Assembly: GCA_016931455.1 (NCBI GenBank)
Contig: JAFGES010000112.1
Coordinates: forward strand, 1 to 33,273
Direction: 5' to 3'
DNA from: Desulfobacterales bacterium
Lineage (GTDB): Bacteria; Desulfobacterota; Desulfobacteria; Desulfobacterales; JAHDSC01
DNA: 33,273 nt
A program made the position numbers and the translations under genes. This document shows, in pieces, positions 1-9,016 of this stretch; position 1 is the stretch's first letter, and each line of letters opens with the position of its first letter. The notes below the pieces were generated by a model. It searched no databases, had not been told where the DNA came from, and was given only the letters and a program-made list of their open reading frames with translations.

Positions 1-47
1 GTCCAGTTCCTGGTTCCGGCGCAAGGCGACGGGATCAGGAGCTGGAC
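1..47. repeat. long GC-rich hairpin at the left edge
   Basis: Bases 1-22 fold back on 26-47 around a 3-base loop (23-25). The outer arms are 1-12 and 36-47, and pairing continues inward through 13-18/30-35 and 20-22/26-28. I count one mismatch (19/29) and three G-T pairs over 22 positions. The fold may extend past the window edge. GC content of 1-88 is about 66%, well above what follows. It could be one half of a REP/BIME-type palindromic repeat or the end of a small mobile element. It has no attC core triplets at its ends, so I do not call it a cassette site. Confidence 0.6.
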
Positions 48-61
48 GAAGTCAGCACCGC

Positions 62-88
62 ATTCCTGGCGGCGCAGCCGCCAGGAAT
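62..88. repeat. perfect 12-bp inverted repeat (hairpin)
   Basis: Bases 62-73 and 77-88 are perfect reverse complements separated by the 3-base loop GCA. No T-run follows on either strand, so it is not a convincing intrinsic terminator. Its closeness to the 1-47 hairpin and the shared GC-rich character suggest the two form one paired palindromic unit, as in REP/BIME elements. This is inference from structure only. Confidence 0.6.
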
Positions 89-133
89 AAGTTATTCTAT
101 GGTTTCTTTATAACTTACTACCCGATTTTAAGT

Positions 134-163
134 TTGACAATAAAAATGTAGATATGCTAATAG
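134..163 (+). promoter_or_regulatory. candidate sigma-70 promoter of the integrase gene
   Basis: A perfect TTGACA lies at 134-139. After an 18-base spacer comes TAATAG at 158-163, preceded by TG at 155-156, which would make an extended -10. The start codon is about 57 bases downstream. The -35 is strong and the -10 matches only 3 of 6 consensus positions. Confidence 0.4.
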
Positions 164-219
164 TTTATAACCATATATCATTCCAATGAGATGAATATAA
201 AGAAGATGGATATCATTTA

Positions 220-1641
220 ATGCTGAGTATACCTCCAGCCCTCATGCGGTCTTACGATATATTGCTTAATCGAAAAGGTATTCATAACAACCACCGGCCT
301 CATTATAAAAAATGGCTACGTTACTACCTGGATTTTTGCAATAAATATGAATACAATCCGAAAGACAGAAAAAGTTTCCCGGCTTTCAACGATAAACTCA
401 GGAACAAAAAGCAGTCTGAATCCTTGCGAAAACAGGCATATTTTGCAGTATCTCTGTATTATGAGATTACTACATCCAACTGTAATACAGAAATAACTTC
501 GGCACAGTCGCCTGCGCCTACTATATATAGGAAATCGTCTGAGGTAGCGGACCAACGGAACAACCCCTTTGTCCCAACAGATTACACTTTTCCGACGGAA
601 ATTAAAGAACCGGTACGCCCTCAATCTATGATTGCCGAAGAGATGAGAGGAGGTAGCGCTCGATTAAAATTGACGAATGCAAGTTGGGTGTCAGTTTATG
701 ACAAACTGAATTCTGCCGTCAAAGTACGGCATTATTCGCCCAAAACCTTGGTCGCCTATAAAAATTGGACAAGGAAATTTCAGGCCTTTACCAAAAGTAA
801 AGATCCACATTTATTGAACATGAATGATGTGAAGGGTTTTTTAACACATCTGGCTGTGGTACGAAAAGTATCGGCATCCAGTCAGAATCAGGCATTTAAT
901 GCACTCTTGTTTTTGTTCAGGCATGTTCTTGAAAAAGAATTTGAACAAGTGGAAGGAGTGGTCAGAGCCAAAAGAAAAGCCTATATTCCGGTTATCTTGT
1001 CACGGAAAGAAGTAAACCGGGTCATTGGCCGGCTGAATTATCCATATGACTTGATCGTGAAATTATTATACGGTTGCGGGTTGCGTCTTTTCGAATGTAT
1101 GAAGCTGCGGGTCCAGGATTTGAATTTTGGCATGCAGCGGATAACGATCCATGACGGAAAAGGGGAAAAAGATCGCGCGGTGCCTTTACCGAAAAAGCTG
1201 GTGCGTGAGTTGAAAGCGCAAATTAAAACCGCGGCGCGTGTACACCAGGAGGATTTGCAGGCCGGTTATGCGGGAACATTTTTGCCGGATCTGTTGGCAG
1301 ATAAGTATAAAAACGCAGCCAAAGAATTTCCGTGGCAATGGTTGTTTCCGGCCAAAACCTTGACACTGGTTCCGGAACTTGAGGAATACCGCCGATATCA
1401 TTTGCACGAGTCACATGTACAAAAGGCAATTAAGAGAGCGGTGCAAAAAGCTTCGATTCCAAAACGAGCCTCAGCCCATACTTTCCGGCACAGTTTTGCG
1501 AGCCATTTGTTGCAGGCGAATTATGATATTCGCACGATTCAGGAGTTATTGGGGCATAGCAGTGTGAAGACGACGATGATTTACACTCATACTCTGCGTA
1601 GTATGACACTTAAAGAAGCGAAAAGTCCGCTGGATTTTTAG
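220..1641 (+). CDS. integron integrase-like tyrosine recombinase with extra N-terminal domain
   Basis: Site-specific recombinase of the tyrosine family. The catalytic set is visible: R289 in GCGLR, K314 in GKGEKDR, H420-x-x-R423 in HTFRHS, H446 in LGHSS and nucleophile Y455 in MIYTH. The stretch around 364-378 (KNAAKEFPWQWLFPA) matches the additional patch that separates IntI integrases from XerC/D. The protein has 473 residues, whereas IntI proteins are usually about 320-340. The surplus is an N-terminal segment (about 1-90) that itself reads like a SAM-like core-binding domain, followed by a low-complexity linker and the ordinary core-binding domain (about 155-240). The next gene starts 17 bases downstream on the same strand. 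I found no attC array and no clear attI in the 219 bases upstream. In integrons, cassettes would lie upstream of intI, outside this window. The family call is firm; cassette capture activity is not shown. Confidence 0.85.
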   Translation: MLSIPPALMRSYDILLNRKGIHNNHRPHYKKWLRYYLDFCNKYEYNPKDRKSFPAFNDKLRNKKQSESLRKQAYFAVSLYYEITTSNCNTEITSAQSPAPTIYRKSSEVADQRNNPFVPTDYTFPTEIKEPVRPQSMIAEEMRGGSARLKLTNASWVSVYDKLNSAVKVRHYSPKTLVAYKNWTRKFQAFTKSKDPHLLNMNDVKGFLTHLAVVRKVSASSQNQAFNALLFLFRHVLEKEFEQVEGVVRAKRKAYIPVILSRKEVNRVIGRLNYPYDLIVKLLYGCGLRLFECMKLRVQDLNFGMQRITIHDGKGEKDRAVPLPKKLVRELKAQIKTAARVHQEDLQAGYAGTFLPDLLADKYKNAAKEFPWQWLFPAKTLTLVPELEEYRRYHLHESHVQKAIKRAVQKASIPKRASAHTFRHSFASHLLQANYDIRTIQELLGHSSVKTTMIYTHTLRSMTLKEAKSPLDF

Positions 1642-1658
1642 TAAAAGCGGGAGGAGCG

Positions 1659-2837
1659 ATGTTGATAAAACTCAGAAAAGGCAAACAAAAAATACCGGAA
1701 TATAATTATCAAAAAGATACCCGGTATTTTGCTCAAATTGCTGAAGACCTATCAGAAGCCGGTGCAAAAGAATTGGTCGAACTTGGGGCTGAAGATGTCG
1801 CTCCGGAATTTCGTGGGATTTATTTTAAAGCCGATAAAGCGACGCTGTACCGGATCAATTACTTGTCAAGGCTTATTTCAAGATGTCTTGCGCCGCTGAT
1901 ATCATTTGATTGCCCGGATACTGAAACGTTGTACAAGACGGCAAAAAAAATCCAATGGGAAGATTTCTTTTTTGAAAACAGCACATTTGCTGTGAGCAGT
2001 AATGTTTCCAACAGTACGATTTCACATTCAAAATACGCCTCTCTTCGTCTTAAAGATGCGGTTGTGGATTATTTCAGAGAAAAAACCGGTAAACGCCCAA
2101 ATGTGTCCGTCATTAATCCGGATATCCATCTGAATCTTCATATCGTGGAGAACAAAGCGGATATAAGCCTTGATACTTCAGGCGACGCGCTTCACAGGCG
2201 AGGTTATCGGGTCGAGACGGTATCCGCGCCCATGCAGGAAACCGTTGCGGCAGCCATTATTAGGTTTTCCGAATGGGATGGCGATGTGCCGTTATATGAT
2301 CCCATGTGCGGTTCCGGGACGCTGTTGTGTGAGGCGCTGATGCGCTATTGCAGAGTTCCTGCGGGTATTTTCAGGGAAAAATTCGGTTTTGAATTTCTGC
2401 CTGATTTTTACAAATCGGTCTGGAAACAGGTCAAAAGAGAGGCTGATGAAAAAATCCGAAAATTACCCAAGGGGTTGATTGCCGGCAGTGACCTTTCCGA
2501 ACAGGCGGTAACGGCTTCAAAGACCAACCTCATGGGGCTTCACTACGGCAGTAACGTCAAAGTTGAAAAAGCGGATTTTACTTGTTTGCCCGGCCTTGAG
2601 GGCCGGATCATTGTGACCAATCCACCCTATGGCATCCGAATGGGAAGCGACCAGGACCTTGATGCATTTTACAAAACCCTAGGTGACTTTCTGAAACAAA
2701 AATGCAAAGGCTCGACTGCCTACATTTATTTCGGCGAACCGAAATATATTAAAAAAATAGGTCTGAAAGCATTATGGAAAAAACCGATCCAGACCGGCGG
2801 ACTTGAAGGCAGACTGGTTAAATATGAAATGTACTAG
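1659..2837 (+). CDS. THUMP-domain class I SAM-dependent RNA methyltransferase
   Basis: Probable RNA guanine-N2 methyltransferase, related to the N-terminal (RlmL) half of E. coli RlmKL and to Bacillus YpsC, and acting on 23S rRNA by family analogy. Residues about 60-170 fit a THUMP RNA-binding domain. The Rossmann methyltransferase follows, with SAM-binding motif DPMCGSGT at 214-221 and catalytic motif NPPYG at 321-325. Length 392 residues is normal for the stand-alone form. The start is supported by a GGGAGG ribosome-binding site six bases upstream. It may be cotranscribed with the integrase (17-base gap) but is functionally unrelated housekeeping. It converges on glgB with only 14 bases between the stop codons. 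No terminator is visible there. Exact target base unknown. Confidence 0.88.
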   Translation: MLIKLRKGKQKIPEYNYQKDTRYFAQIAEDLSEAGAKELVELGAEDVAPEFRGIYFKADKATLYRINYLSRLISRCLAPLISFDCPDTETLYKTAKKIQWEDFFFENSTFAVSSNVSNSTISHSKYASLRLKDAVVDYFREKTGKRPNVSVINPDIHLNLHIVENKADISLDTSGDALHRRGYRVETVSAPMQETVAAAIIRFSEWDGDVPLYDPMCGSGTLLCEALMRYCRVPAGIFREKFGFEFLPDFYKSVWKQVKREADEKIRKLPKGLIAGSDLSEQAVTASKTNLMGLHYGSNVKVEKADFTCLPGLEGRIIVTNPPYGIRMGSDQDLDAFYKTLGDFLKQKCKGSTAYIYFGEPKYIKKIGLKALWKKPIQTGGLEGRLVKYEMY

Positions 2838-2851
2838 CCCGGGATTCGGTT

Positions 2852-4894
2852 TCAGGATGAAACAAGCTGCAATACAATTGCCGTGCGAGTCGGCAGATAG
2901 AGACTGAGATAATGTCGCTTCGGTTTATTTTCATTGTCCGGAAGCGTGAAATGATATTGATTGGGAATCAGTCGACCATGCCCATCGTATTCGGTTGCAT
3001 CACTGTCAAAAATCATTCGGTATTTTCCAGGCGTTGCTTCGAGGCGGTAGTCATTGTACGAATGCGTTGAATGGAAATTAAATACAAAAATCAGATTTCC
3101 ACGCTCAAAAGCAAGAATTTTATCATCGGAATGCTCCCATAAAAGACGGAGTTGCGAAAACTCCAACACACGAAATTCTTTGACCAGTTTGATCATGTCA
3201 TAGTCAAAACGTGCTAAAAAATGATATTTAAGATTAGAATTATCGACAAGATGCCACTGGCGCCTCGCATAGTGAAGCGACCATTGATTACCTTCACGCG
3301 GAAAATCAATCCATTCCGGATGCCCGAATTCATTCCCCATAAAATTGAGATAGCCGCCATCGGCCGTTGTCAGGGTAATAAACCGTATCATTTTGTGAAG
3401 CGCTATGCCGCGGTCAACCCGAATATTTTGATCCGAAACGCGCATGTATTGATACATATCCGAACCGATCAATCGAAAAATAAGCGTCTGGTCACCGACA
3501 AGCGCTTGATCATGCGATTCAGCATAGCTGATGGTTTGCTCTTCCCGACGTCGGTTCGTCAGTTCATACCACATCTGACCCATATGCCAGTGATCGTCTG
3601 AAATATCTTTGACTGCCCGAATCCAGTAGTCCGGAATACCCATTGCAAACCGGTAATCAAATCCCACACCACCATCGGAAATCGGGACGGCTAGCCCCGG
3701 CATTCCGCTGATGTCTTCAGCAATCGTTAAGGCATCCGGGCGCACATTATGGATAAGCTTATTTGCTAGGTATAAATAGGTGACGGCATCCTCATCCACA
3801 CTAGAGTCAAAATAATTTTCATAAGAAGTAAAGGCTTTGCCCAATCCATGGTGGTCGTAGAGCATGCTGGTAATACCGTCAAAACGAAAACCGTCGAAAT
3901 GATATTCATCGAGCCAAAAGCGACAGTTTGAAAGCAGAAAATGAAGGACCTGGGGCTTTGCATAGTCAAAACACCGGGAATCCCATGCATCATGAAATCC
4001 TCGTGGGCCTTTATGAAAATATTGATATAAAGTACCATCGAAACGGCTAAGCCCCTCTACTTCATTTCGAACGGCATGTGAATGGACCAGATCCATAATC
4101 ACTTTAAGCCCTAACGCATGCGCGGCATCGATTAATTCCTTCAATTCCTCGGGTGTTCCAAATCGAGATGAAGCCGCAAAAAAATTTGAGACATGATATC
4201 CAAAAGATCCATAATACGGATGTTCAGGAATGGCCATCAACTGAAGGGTATTATATCCGGCTTTAACAATTCGGGGTAAAATATTTTGAGTAAATTCTTG
4301 ATAAGATCCAATTTTTTTTTCTTCTTGTGCCATCCCGACATGCGCTTCATAGATGAACAATTTTTTCGATCTAGAGCGAACATCATGATGCTGCCAACGA
4401 TATGGAGAAATCGGCATCCAGACTTGAGCATTATAAATCAAGCTAACCGGATCCTGTAACACACGCCTGGCATAAACAGGTATACGGTCACCTTCCCCAC
4501 CCGGCCAGTGGAGGCGGAGCCGATAGAGATCCCCATGCCCCAATTTTTCCGGAGTCAGTCGTATTTCCCAAACTCCTTCCGAATTAATCCGCTCTAAGGC
4601 AAACGTTTTTTTTTCCGTCCAGTCATTCATTACACCTATGAGATGAATTGCGGTTGCATTCGGCGCCCATTCTCGAAAAACCCATTTGTTTTCCCGATAA
4701 TGAAGGCCGAAATACTCATGACCGGATGCAAAATCAGCCAGACTCATTTTGCCTTGAGTGAGTCGGTCCTCAGTCCCCTGAAAATTTGATATCCGACGTT
4801 CAATGATTTTTTCATACGGTTGCAGCAGTGGATCGGTATCCAACATGCGTTGTAAGAGTTCTTTTTTATGCATGGAATTTATAGCGTTTTTCAT
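2852..4894 (-). CDS. glgB: 1,4-alpha-glucan branching enzyme (GH13, eukaryote-type)
   Basis: Transfers alpha-1,4 glucan segments to alpha-1,6 positions during cytoplasmic glycogen synthesis. A CBM48-like N-terminal module (about 60-150) precedes the GH13 barrel. The four GH13 regions are clear: MDLVHSH at 267-273, nucleophile D339 in GFRFDG, acid/base E393 in IAEDISG, and D462 in AESHDQ. The forms GFRFDGITSM, AEDISGMP and AESHDQALVGD match the eukaryotic/GH13_8-like subfamily better than classical E. coli GlgB, which has a different N-terminal organisation. The start overlaps the end of glgA by four bases (ATGA), indicating translational coupling. It is the last gene of the glycogen operon. 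A second in-frame ATG occurs at codon 8. The function is secure; subfamily placement is by recollection of motifs. Confidence 0.93.
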   Translation of the reverse strand: MKNAINSMHKKELLQRMLDTDPLLQPYEKIIERRISNFQGTEDRLTQGKMSLADFASGHEYFGLHYRENKWVFREWAPNATAIHLIGVMNDWTEKKTFALERINSEGVWEIRLTPEKLGHGDLYRLRLHWPGGEGDRIPVYARRVLQDPVSLIYNAQVWMPISPYRWQHHDVRSRSKKLFIYEAHVGMAQEEKKIGSYQEFTQNILPRIVKAGYNTLQLMAIPEHPYYGSFGYHVSNFFAASSRFGTPEELKELIDAAHALGLKVIMDLVHSHAVRNEVEGLSRFDGTLYQYFHKGPRGFHDAWDSRCFDYAKPQVLHFLLSNCRFWLDEYHFDGFRFDGITSMLYDHHGLGKAFTSYENYFDSSVDEDAVTYLYLANKLIHNVRPDALTIAEDISGMPGLAVPISDGGVGFDYRFAMGIPDYWIRAVKDISDDHWHMGQMWYELTNRRREEQTISYAESHDQALVGDQTLIFRLIGSDMYQYMRVSDQNIRVDRGIALHKMIRFITLTTADGGYLNFMGNEFGHPEWIDFPREGNQWSLHYARRQWHLVDNSNLKYHFLARFDYDMIKLVKEFRVLEFSQLRLLWEHSDDKILAFERGNLIFVFNFHSTHSYNDYRLEATPGKYRMIFDSDATEYDGHGRLIPNQYHFTLPDNENKPKRHYLSLYLPTRTAIVLQLVSS

Positions 4895-6411
4895 TCGGAT
4901 TCAATAACTAGTGGACGATTTAACATTTTTTCATAAAGGTCGATGTATTGCCGGGCTGTCACCTCATGATTAAATGTGGCAGCGCTTTGTTTCATGATTC
5001 GCTGAATTTGTGTGTTTTTAACGCTTTCCGGTAGGTTATAGAAAGCCATGGCTTGGTTGATCGCCCAATAAAATCCATTGGAATCAAAAACATTAAATAA
5101 AAATCCATTCCCCTCATTCTTTTCAATATCTAGATGCACGACCGTGTCGTGTATTCCTCCAGTGTCATGAGCTACCGGTAAGGAGCCGTAAATAGGGCCG
5201 ATCATTTGCGGAAGACCACAGGGTTCAAAACTGGAAGGCATCATAATAAAATCAGATGCTCCATAGGCTATACGAGACAACTTTTCATCAAAGTCACAGA
5301 TCGCGACGCGATCACCAATCTGATGAAACTTGACAATATCTTTAAAATGCCTCTGAAAATCGCCACTACCAACAAAAACGATTTGCAAGTTTTGTTCCCA
5401 ATACCGCGAAATAACTTTATACAAAATTTCTGCTAACAATTGGCAGCCTTTTTGTATCGGATCAAGCCGTGAAGGCCAAAAAAAAATAGGTGCCGCGTCA
5501 TCTTGAATTAATGTGAACATTTCTTGCAGAAAAATTTTATTCTTTTTCTTTGCAACCAACTGGTTGCGATACGTATAGCACTGCGCCAAAGCCGTGTCTG
5601 TCGATGGATTAAACGAAGGATCCGGTGCATTCAGGATGCCGACGGCACAATTGGCATAAAATTTATTGCTTAACTCCTGCTGCAGATGTTCGGTGACAAA
5701 ACCATGCCGCCCTTGGACAACTTCCTTTAAAAAGGTTGGACTGACCGTATTGACAAAATGAGCTGCAAAAACACCGCTGGTCAGAAAATCCACTGGGTTG
5801 GTGTTACGGGTATTTTCGTAATCATAGGCCATATTTTCATAATAAAGGTATTGCCAGAATGAAGCAGCATCGATCCCTTTGTCCTCAATATGAGACAAAA
5901 AATTTTTGACTGTGTGGATATTATGAATCGTAAACAGACAGGGAATGTTCAGTTGCCGTGCCATCGCCGGAATGAGACCGGTCATCCAATCATTGCAATG
6001 AATTAGATCCGGCTGGACATAAGGTACGATATTATTGATGACCTCTCGTTGAAACGCAAGACTGATCTTTGTATCTTCCCACCAGTAACCGGAATATACA
6101 CGATCCAAGTAGAAAAAGGCTCGGTCTTCAGCAAGATGAATTCTATCCTCAGGCATTTTGTTTTGAATGGTATTAAGCTCCCGTTTTATAAAAGGAGCTA
6201 ATTGAGCATGAAACAGTGCACGGTAATCGGGCAGAGCGACATGCACGTCGGCACCCTGATCAAAAAGGGCGCTGATCAACGCAGCGGAAACATCGGCAAG
6301 TCCACCGGCTTTAGCAGACAGCCCGTCGAAAAAATAGCCCATACCACTGGGAAGATAAGTAACTTCAGGAGTCACAATAAGAATACGCGGTTTTCTTTTT
6401 TGATTTATCAT
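4891..6411 (-). CDS. glgA: glycogen synthase (GT5)
   Basis: Elongates alpha-1,4-glucan from a nucleotide-glucose donor, ADP-glucose in most bacterial GT5 enzymes. The N-terminal donor-binding loop normally written KTGGL reads KAGGL at 34-38. HCNDW at 138-142 and TIHN at 161-164 are typical of the GT-B N-domain. The C-domain has SSFEPCGLPQ with catalytic-type E396 and the DTGGIHDTV loop. At 506 residues it is of normal length. AAGGAG lies about nine bases before the ATG. It sits 24 bases after glgP and overlaps glgB by four bases, so all are probably one transcript. No ADP-glucose pyrophosphorylase gene is in the window. The T-to-A change in KTGGL is the only oddity noted. Confidence 0.92.
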   Translation of the reverse strand: MINQKRKPRILIVTPEVTYLPSGMGYFFDGLSAKAGGLADVSAALISALFDQGADVHVALPDYRALFHAQLAPFIKRELNTIQNKMPEDRIHLAEDRAFFYLDRVYSGYWWEDTKISLAFQREVINNIVPYVQPDLIHCNDWMTGLIPAMARQLNIPCLFTIHNIHTVKNFLSHIEDKGIDAASFWQYLYYENMAYDYENTRNTNPVDFLTSGVFAAHFVNTVSPTFLKEVVQGRHGFVTEHLQQELSNKFYANCAVGILNAPDPSFNPSTDTALAQCYTYRNQLVAKKKNKIFLQEMFTLIQDDAAPIFFWPSRLDPIQKGCQLLAEILYKVISRYWEQNLQIVFVGSGDFQRHFKDIVKFHQIGDRVAICDFDEKLSRIAYGASDFIMMPSSFEPCGLPQMIGPIYGSLPVAHDTGGIHDTVVHLDIEKNEGNGFLFNVFDSNGFYWAINQAMAFYNLPESVKNTQIQRIMKQSAATFNHEVTARQYIDLYEKMLNRPLVIESE

Positions 6412-6435
6412 GCTCTTTTGCTCCTTAAGATATTT

Positions 6436-8982
6436 TTATGCCCAAGTAATAAATCCGGGAGTAAATCTGAGCCAACTATCTCCTCGGGGCGTTACACGAA
6501 CACTAAAACCATATCGACCGGAATCATTGCAAGTTATTCTACAAGCATACTGATACCTGCTGCCGCCTCGGTCTTCAACCACGGCCATTTCCTCTGTAAA
6601 ACCGTTAGCCAGAGTATTCAAAGACTGCATATGTCCGTAATATAGTTCAACCGTTACCTCTGCAGGACTAATTTTGTCAAGATGCACCACAGCAGTAACT
6701 CCGAAAGATTCTCCAACCCGAAATGGTCCCTCGGCATCCCTTACAGGAGGCTCTACTCGAATATTGCTCCAAAGAAAACGTAATCGCTGATGCTGGGTGA
6801 CTAAATTTTTAGCTGCAGAGGCATCATCGGCAACCAAATTCTTTAAATTTTTTGCAGCCGGCAAATAAAATCTTTTTTCATATTCTCCCACCATTCGATG
6901 GCTGCAAAAAGTGAGCATTGCCATCTTGATTGCCTCTTTCATCATTTTAACCCAATTAACGGGGACATCACCATATCTTCGTTCATAAAAACATGGAATC
7001 ACCTCATTTTCCAGAACATTATAAAGTGCCTGGCTTTCGACCGCATCTTGGTACTCAGGATCATGGTATTCTTCTCCTTGACCGATCGGCCATCCACGTT
7101 CTTCGGAATATCCTTCGCACCACCAGCCGTCGAGGACACTCACGTGAAGCACACCATTGACTGCTGCTTTCATACCGGAAGTACCACAAGCCTCAAAAGG
7201 TCGCCGGGGAGTATTGAGCCAAACATCGGCCCCCTGCAGTAGGCGGCGTGCCATATGGATGTCGTAGTTCTCAAGAAAGATAATTCGTCGTCTTGCACTA
7301 GGTCTGCGGGCAAACTGGACAATGCGTCGAATCATTTCTTTGCCCTCATTGTCTTTGGGATGGGCTTTTCCTGCAAAAATAAACTGCACCGGATAAGTTT
7401 CTGAATTGAGAATCGATTCAAAGCGTTCGGGATCGTTAAGTAAAAGATTCGCTCGCTTATAGGTAGCAAATCGGCGTGCAAAAGCAATTGTCAAAACATC
7501 TTGATCCAAGACGGATTTTGCATCATTAATCATCGTCTTGGGCGCATTACGTCTTGCATACTGCTTCACCATCATTTTTCGACAAGCCCGTATCAGACCA
7601 AAGCGGTTCATTTCATGGGCGCGCCATAATTCTTCATCATAAATTTCATCGATCCGTTTAATAATGTTCGGATTCCAAGGGTGTAAGCGCCATTCAGGGT
7701 CAAGGTAGCGTCCAAAAAGTTGTGAAATTTCAAGCGAAACCCAAGAAGGAACATGCACTCCATTTGTTATATGAGAAATAGGAATTTCCGTTTCAGGTCT
7801 GCCCGGCCAGACATTCGACCACATCCTTCGGGCGACTTTTCCGTGTAGCCGGCTAACTCCATTACAGTATTGCGCCATGCGCAAACCGAGTATAAACATT
7901 GAGAAGGGGCCACCGGATCCAATAATAGGTTGCCCCAGTGATAAAATTTGATCGACTTTGACTCCCAGGCGTTCTTCAAGTGGAATCAGATAGGGTCTTA
8001 CGAGATCAGCTGGAAATTCATCGTGGCCGGCCGCCACCGGTGTGTGGGTCGTAAAAATCGTAGATCGTGGGCCGATTTCCATGGCCGTGTTTAAATCCAC
8101 CTTATAGACGGACATAATTTGAGCAAGCCGTTCTATATTCGAAAATGCGGAATGCCCTTCGTTCATATGAGAAACCACCGGACAAATCCCTATCGCCTCA
8201 AGTGCCCGCATTCCACCAATTCCCAGGAGAACTTCCTGAGCCAATCGCATCTTTTGTTCTCCTGTATAGAGATTAGATGTGATATCCCTAATTTCAGGAG
8301 GATTAATCGTTAAATTTGTATCCAGCAAATAAAGCGGTATCCGCCCAACCATGACTTGCCAAACTAATGCATTTATTTTACCGTCAGGCCCCATGATAGA
8401 AATATATACATCATCTCCTGACCTGTTTCGCGCTCTTCTTAAGGGCAGATGATAGAGATTGGTCTCCGGGTACTCCTCCTGCTGCCATCCGTCCCGGTTT
8501 AGAAATTGATGAAAATATCCCTTACGATAAAGCAGACCGATACCTGTTAACGGAAGCGCCATATCAGAGGCCGATTTAAGATGATCACCCGCCAAGACCC
8601 CAAGTCCTCCGGCAAACAGCGGCAAACTTTCATGGATTCCAAATTCCATTGAAAAATAGGCAATCGTCCCCTTGGGACCGAAAGGTGAATCGGATCGATC
8701 AACAGGTGTGAGGACCTGATTTTGAAAAAGTTCTTTGACGTGCTGCAAATGGGCTAAAAAACTTTCATCTTCTTTCAACTCTTCAAACCGATTTTGGCTA
8801 ATATATGTCAAAAAAGCAATGGGATTTCGATTTGCATCATCCCAGCGTTGAGGATCGATTCGTCTAAAAAGTTCTAATGCCTCATGCTGCCAGCTCCACC
8901 AAAGATTGCGTGAAAGCACCTCTAAAAATGAAAGTGGTTCCGGAATTGCAGGGGATACTTGAAACGTTTGTAAGTAACTCAT
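6436..8982 (-). CDS. glgP: alpha-glucan (glycogen) phosphorylase (GT35)
   Basis: Releases glucose-1-phosphate from alpha-1,4-glucan chain ends using a pyridoxal-phosphate cofactor. The N-terminus (LSRNLWWSWQHEA at about 23-35) is the DUF3417-type region of the compact alpha-glucan phosphorylase subfamily. IAYFSMEFGIHESLPLFAGGLG at about 107-128 is the conserved N-domain signature (given in part). The cofactor lysine is expected at K605 in EACGTSGMKAAVNG, the counterpart of EASGTGNMK in animal and E. coli phosphorylases. Length 848 residues is usual for this subfamily. An AAGG lies about ten bases before the ATG. The upstream debranching gene ends 34 bases away, a natural partnership because phosphorolysis stalls at branch points. 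Confidence 0.93.
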   Translation of the reverse strand: MSYLQTFQVSPAIPEPLSFLEVLSRNLWWSWQHEALELFRRIDPQRWDDANRNPIAFLTYISQNRFEELKEDESFLAHLQHVKELFQNQVLTPVDRSDSPFGPKGTIAYFSMEFGIHESLPLFAGGLGVLAGDHLKSASDMALPLTGIGLLYRKGYFHQFLNRDGWQQEEYPETNLYHLPLRRARNRSGDDVYISIMGPDGKINALVWQVMVGRIPLYLLDTNLTINPPEIRDITSNLYTGEQKMRLAQEVLLGIGGMRALEAIGICPVVSHMNEGHSAFSNIERLAQIMSVYKVDLNTAMEIGPRSTIFTTHTPVAAGHDEFPADLVRPYLIPLEERLGVKVDQILSLGQPIIGSGGPFSMFILGLRMAQYCNGVSRLHGKVARRMWSNVWPGRPETEIPISHITNGVHVPSWVSLEISQLFGRYLDPEWRLHPWNPNIIKRIDEIYDEELWRAHEMNRFGLIRACRKMMVKQYARRNAPKTMINDAKSVLDQDVLTIAFARRFATYKRANLLLNDPERFESILNSETYPVQFIFAGKAHPKDNEGKEMIRRIVQFARRPSARRRIIFLENYDIHMARRLLQGADVWLNTPRRPFEACGTSGMKAAVNGVLHVSVLDGWWCEGYSEERGWPIGQGEEYHDPEYQDAVESQALYNVLENEVIPCFYERRYGDVPVNWVKMMKEAIKMAMLTFCSHRMVGEYEKRFYLPAAKNLKNLVADDASAAKNLVTQHQRLRFLWSNIRVEPPVRDAEGPFRVGESFGVTAVVHLDKISPAEVTVELYYGHMQSLNTLANGFTEEMAVVEDRGGSRYQYACRITCNDSGRYGFSVRVTPRGDSWLRFTPGFITWA

Positions 8983-9016
8983 ATTTTGATAACCTTGGTT
9001 AAATGGATTAGTTTAT

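Noticed and set aside
1-219. attI or attC site beside the integron-type integrase
   Set aside because: I looked for GTTRRRY / RYYYAAC core sites on both strands and found none that fit; the hairpins lack these ends.
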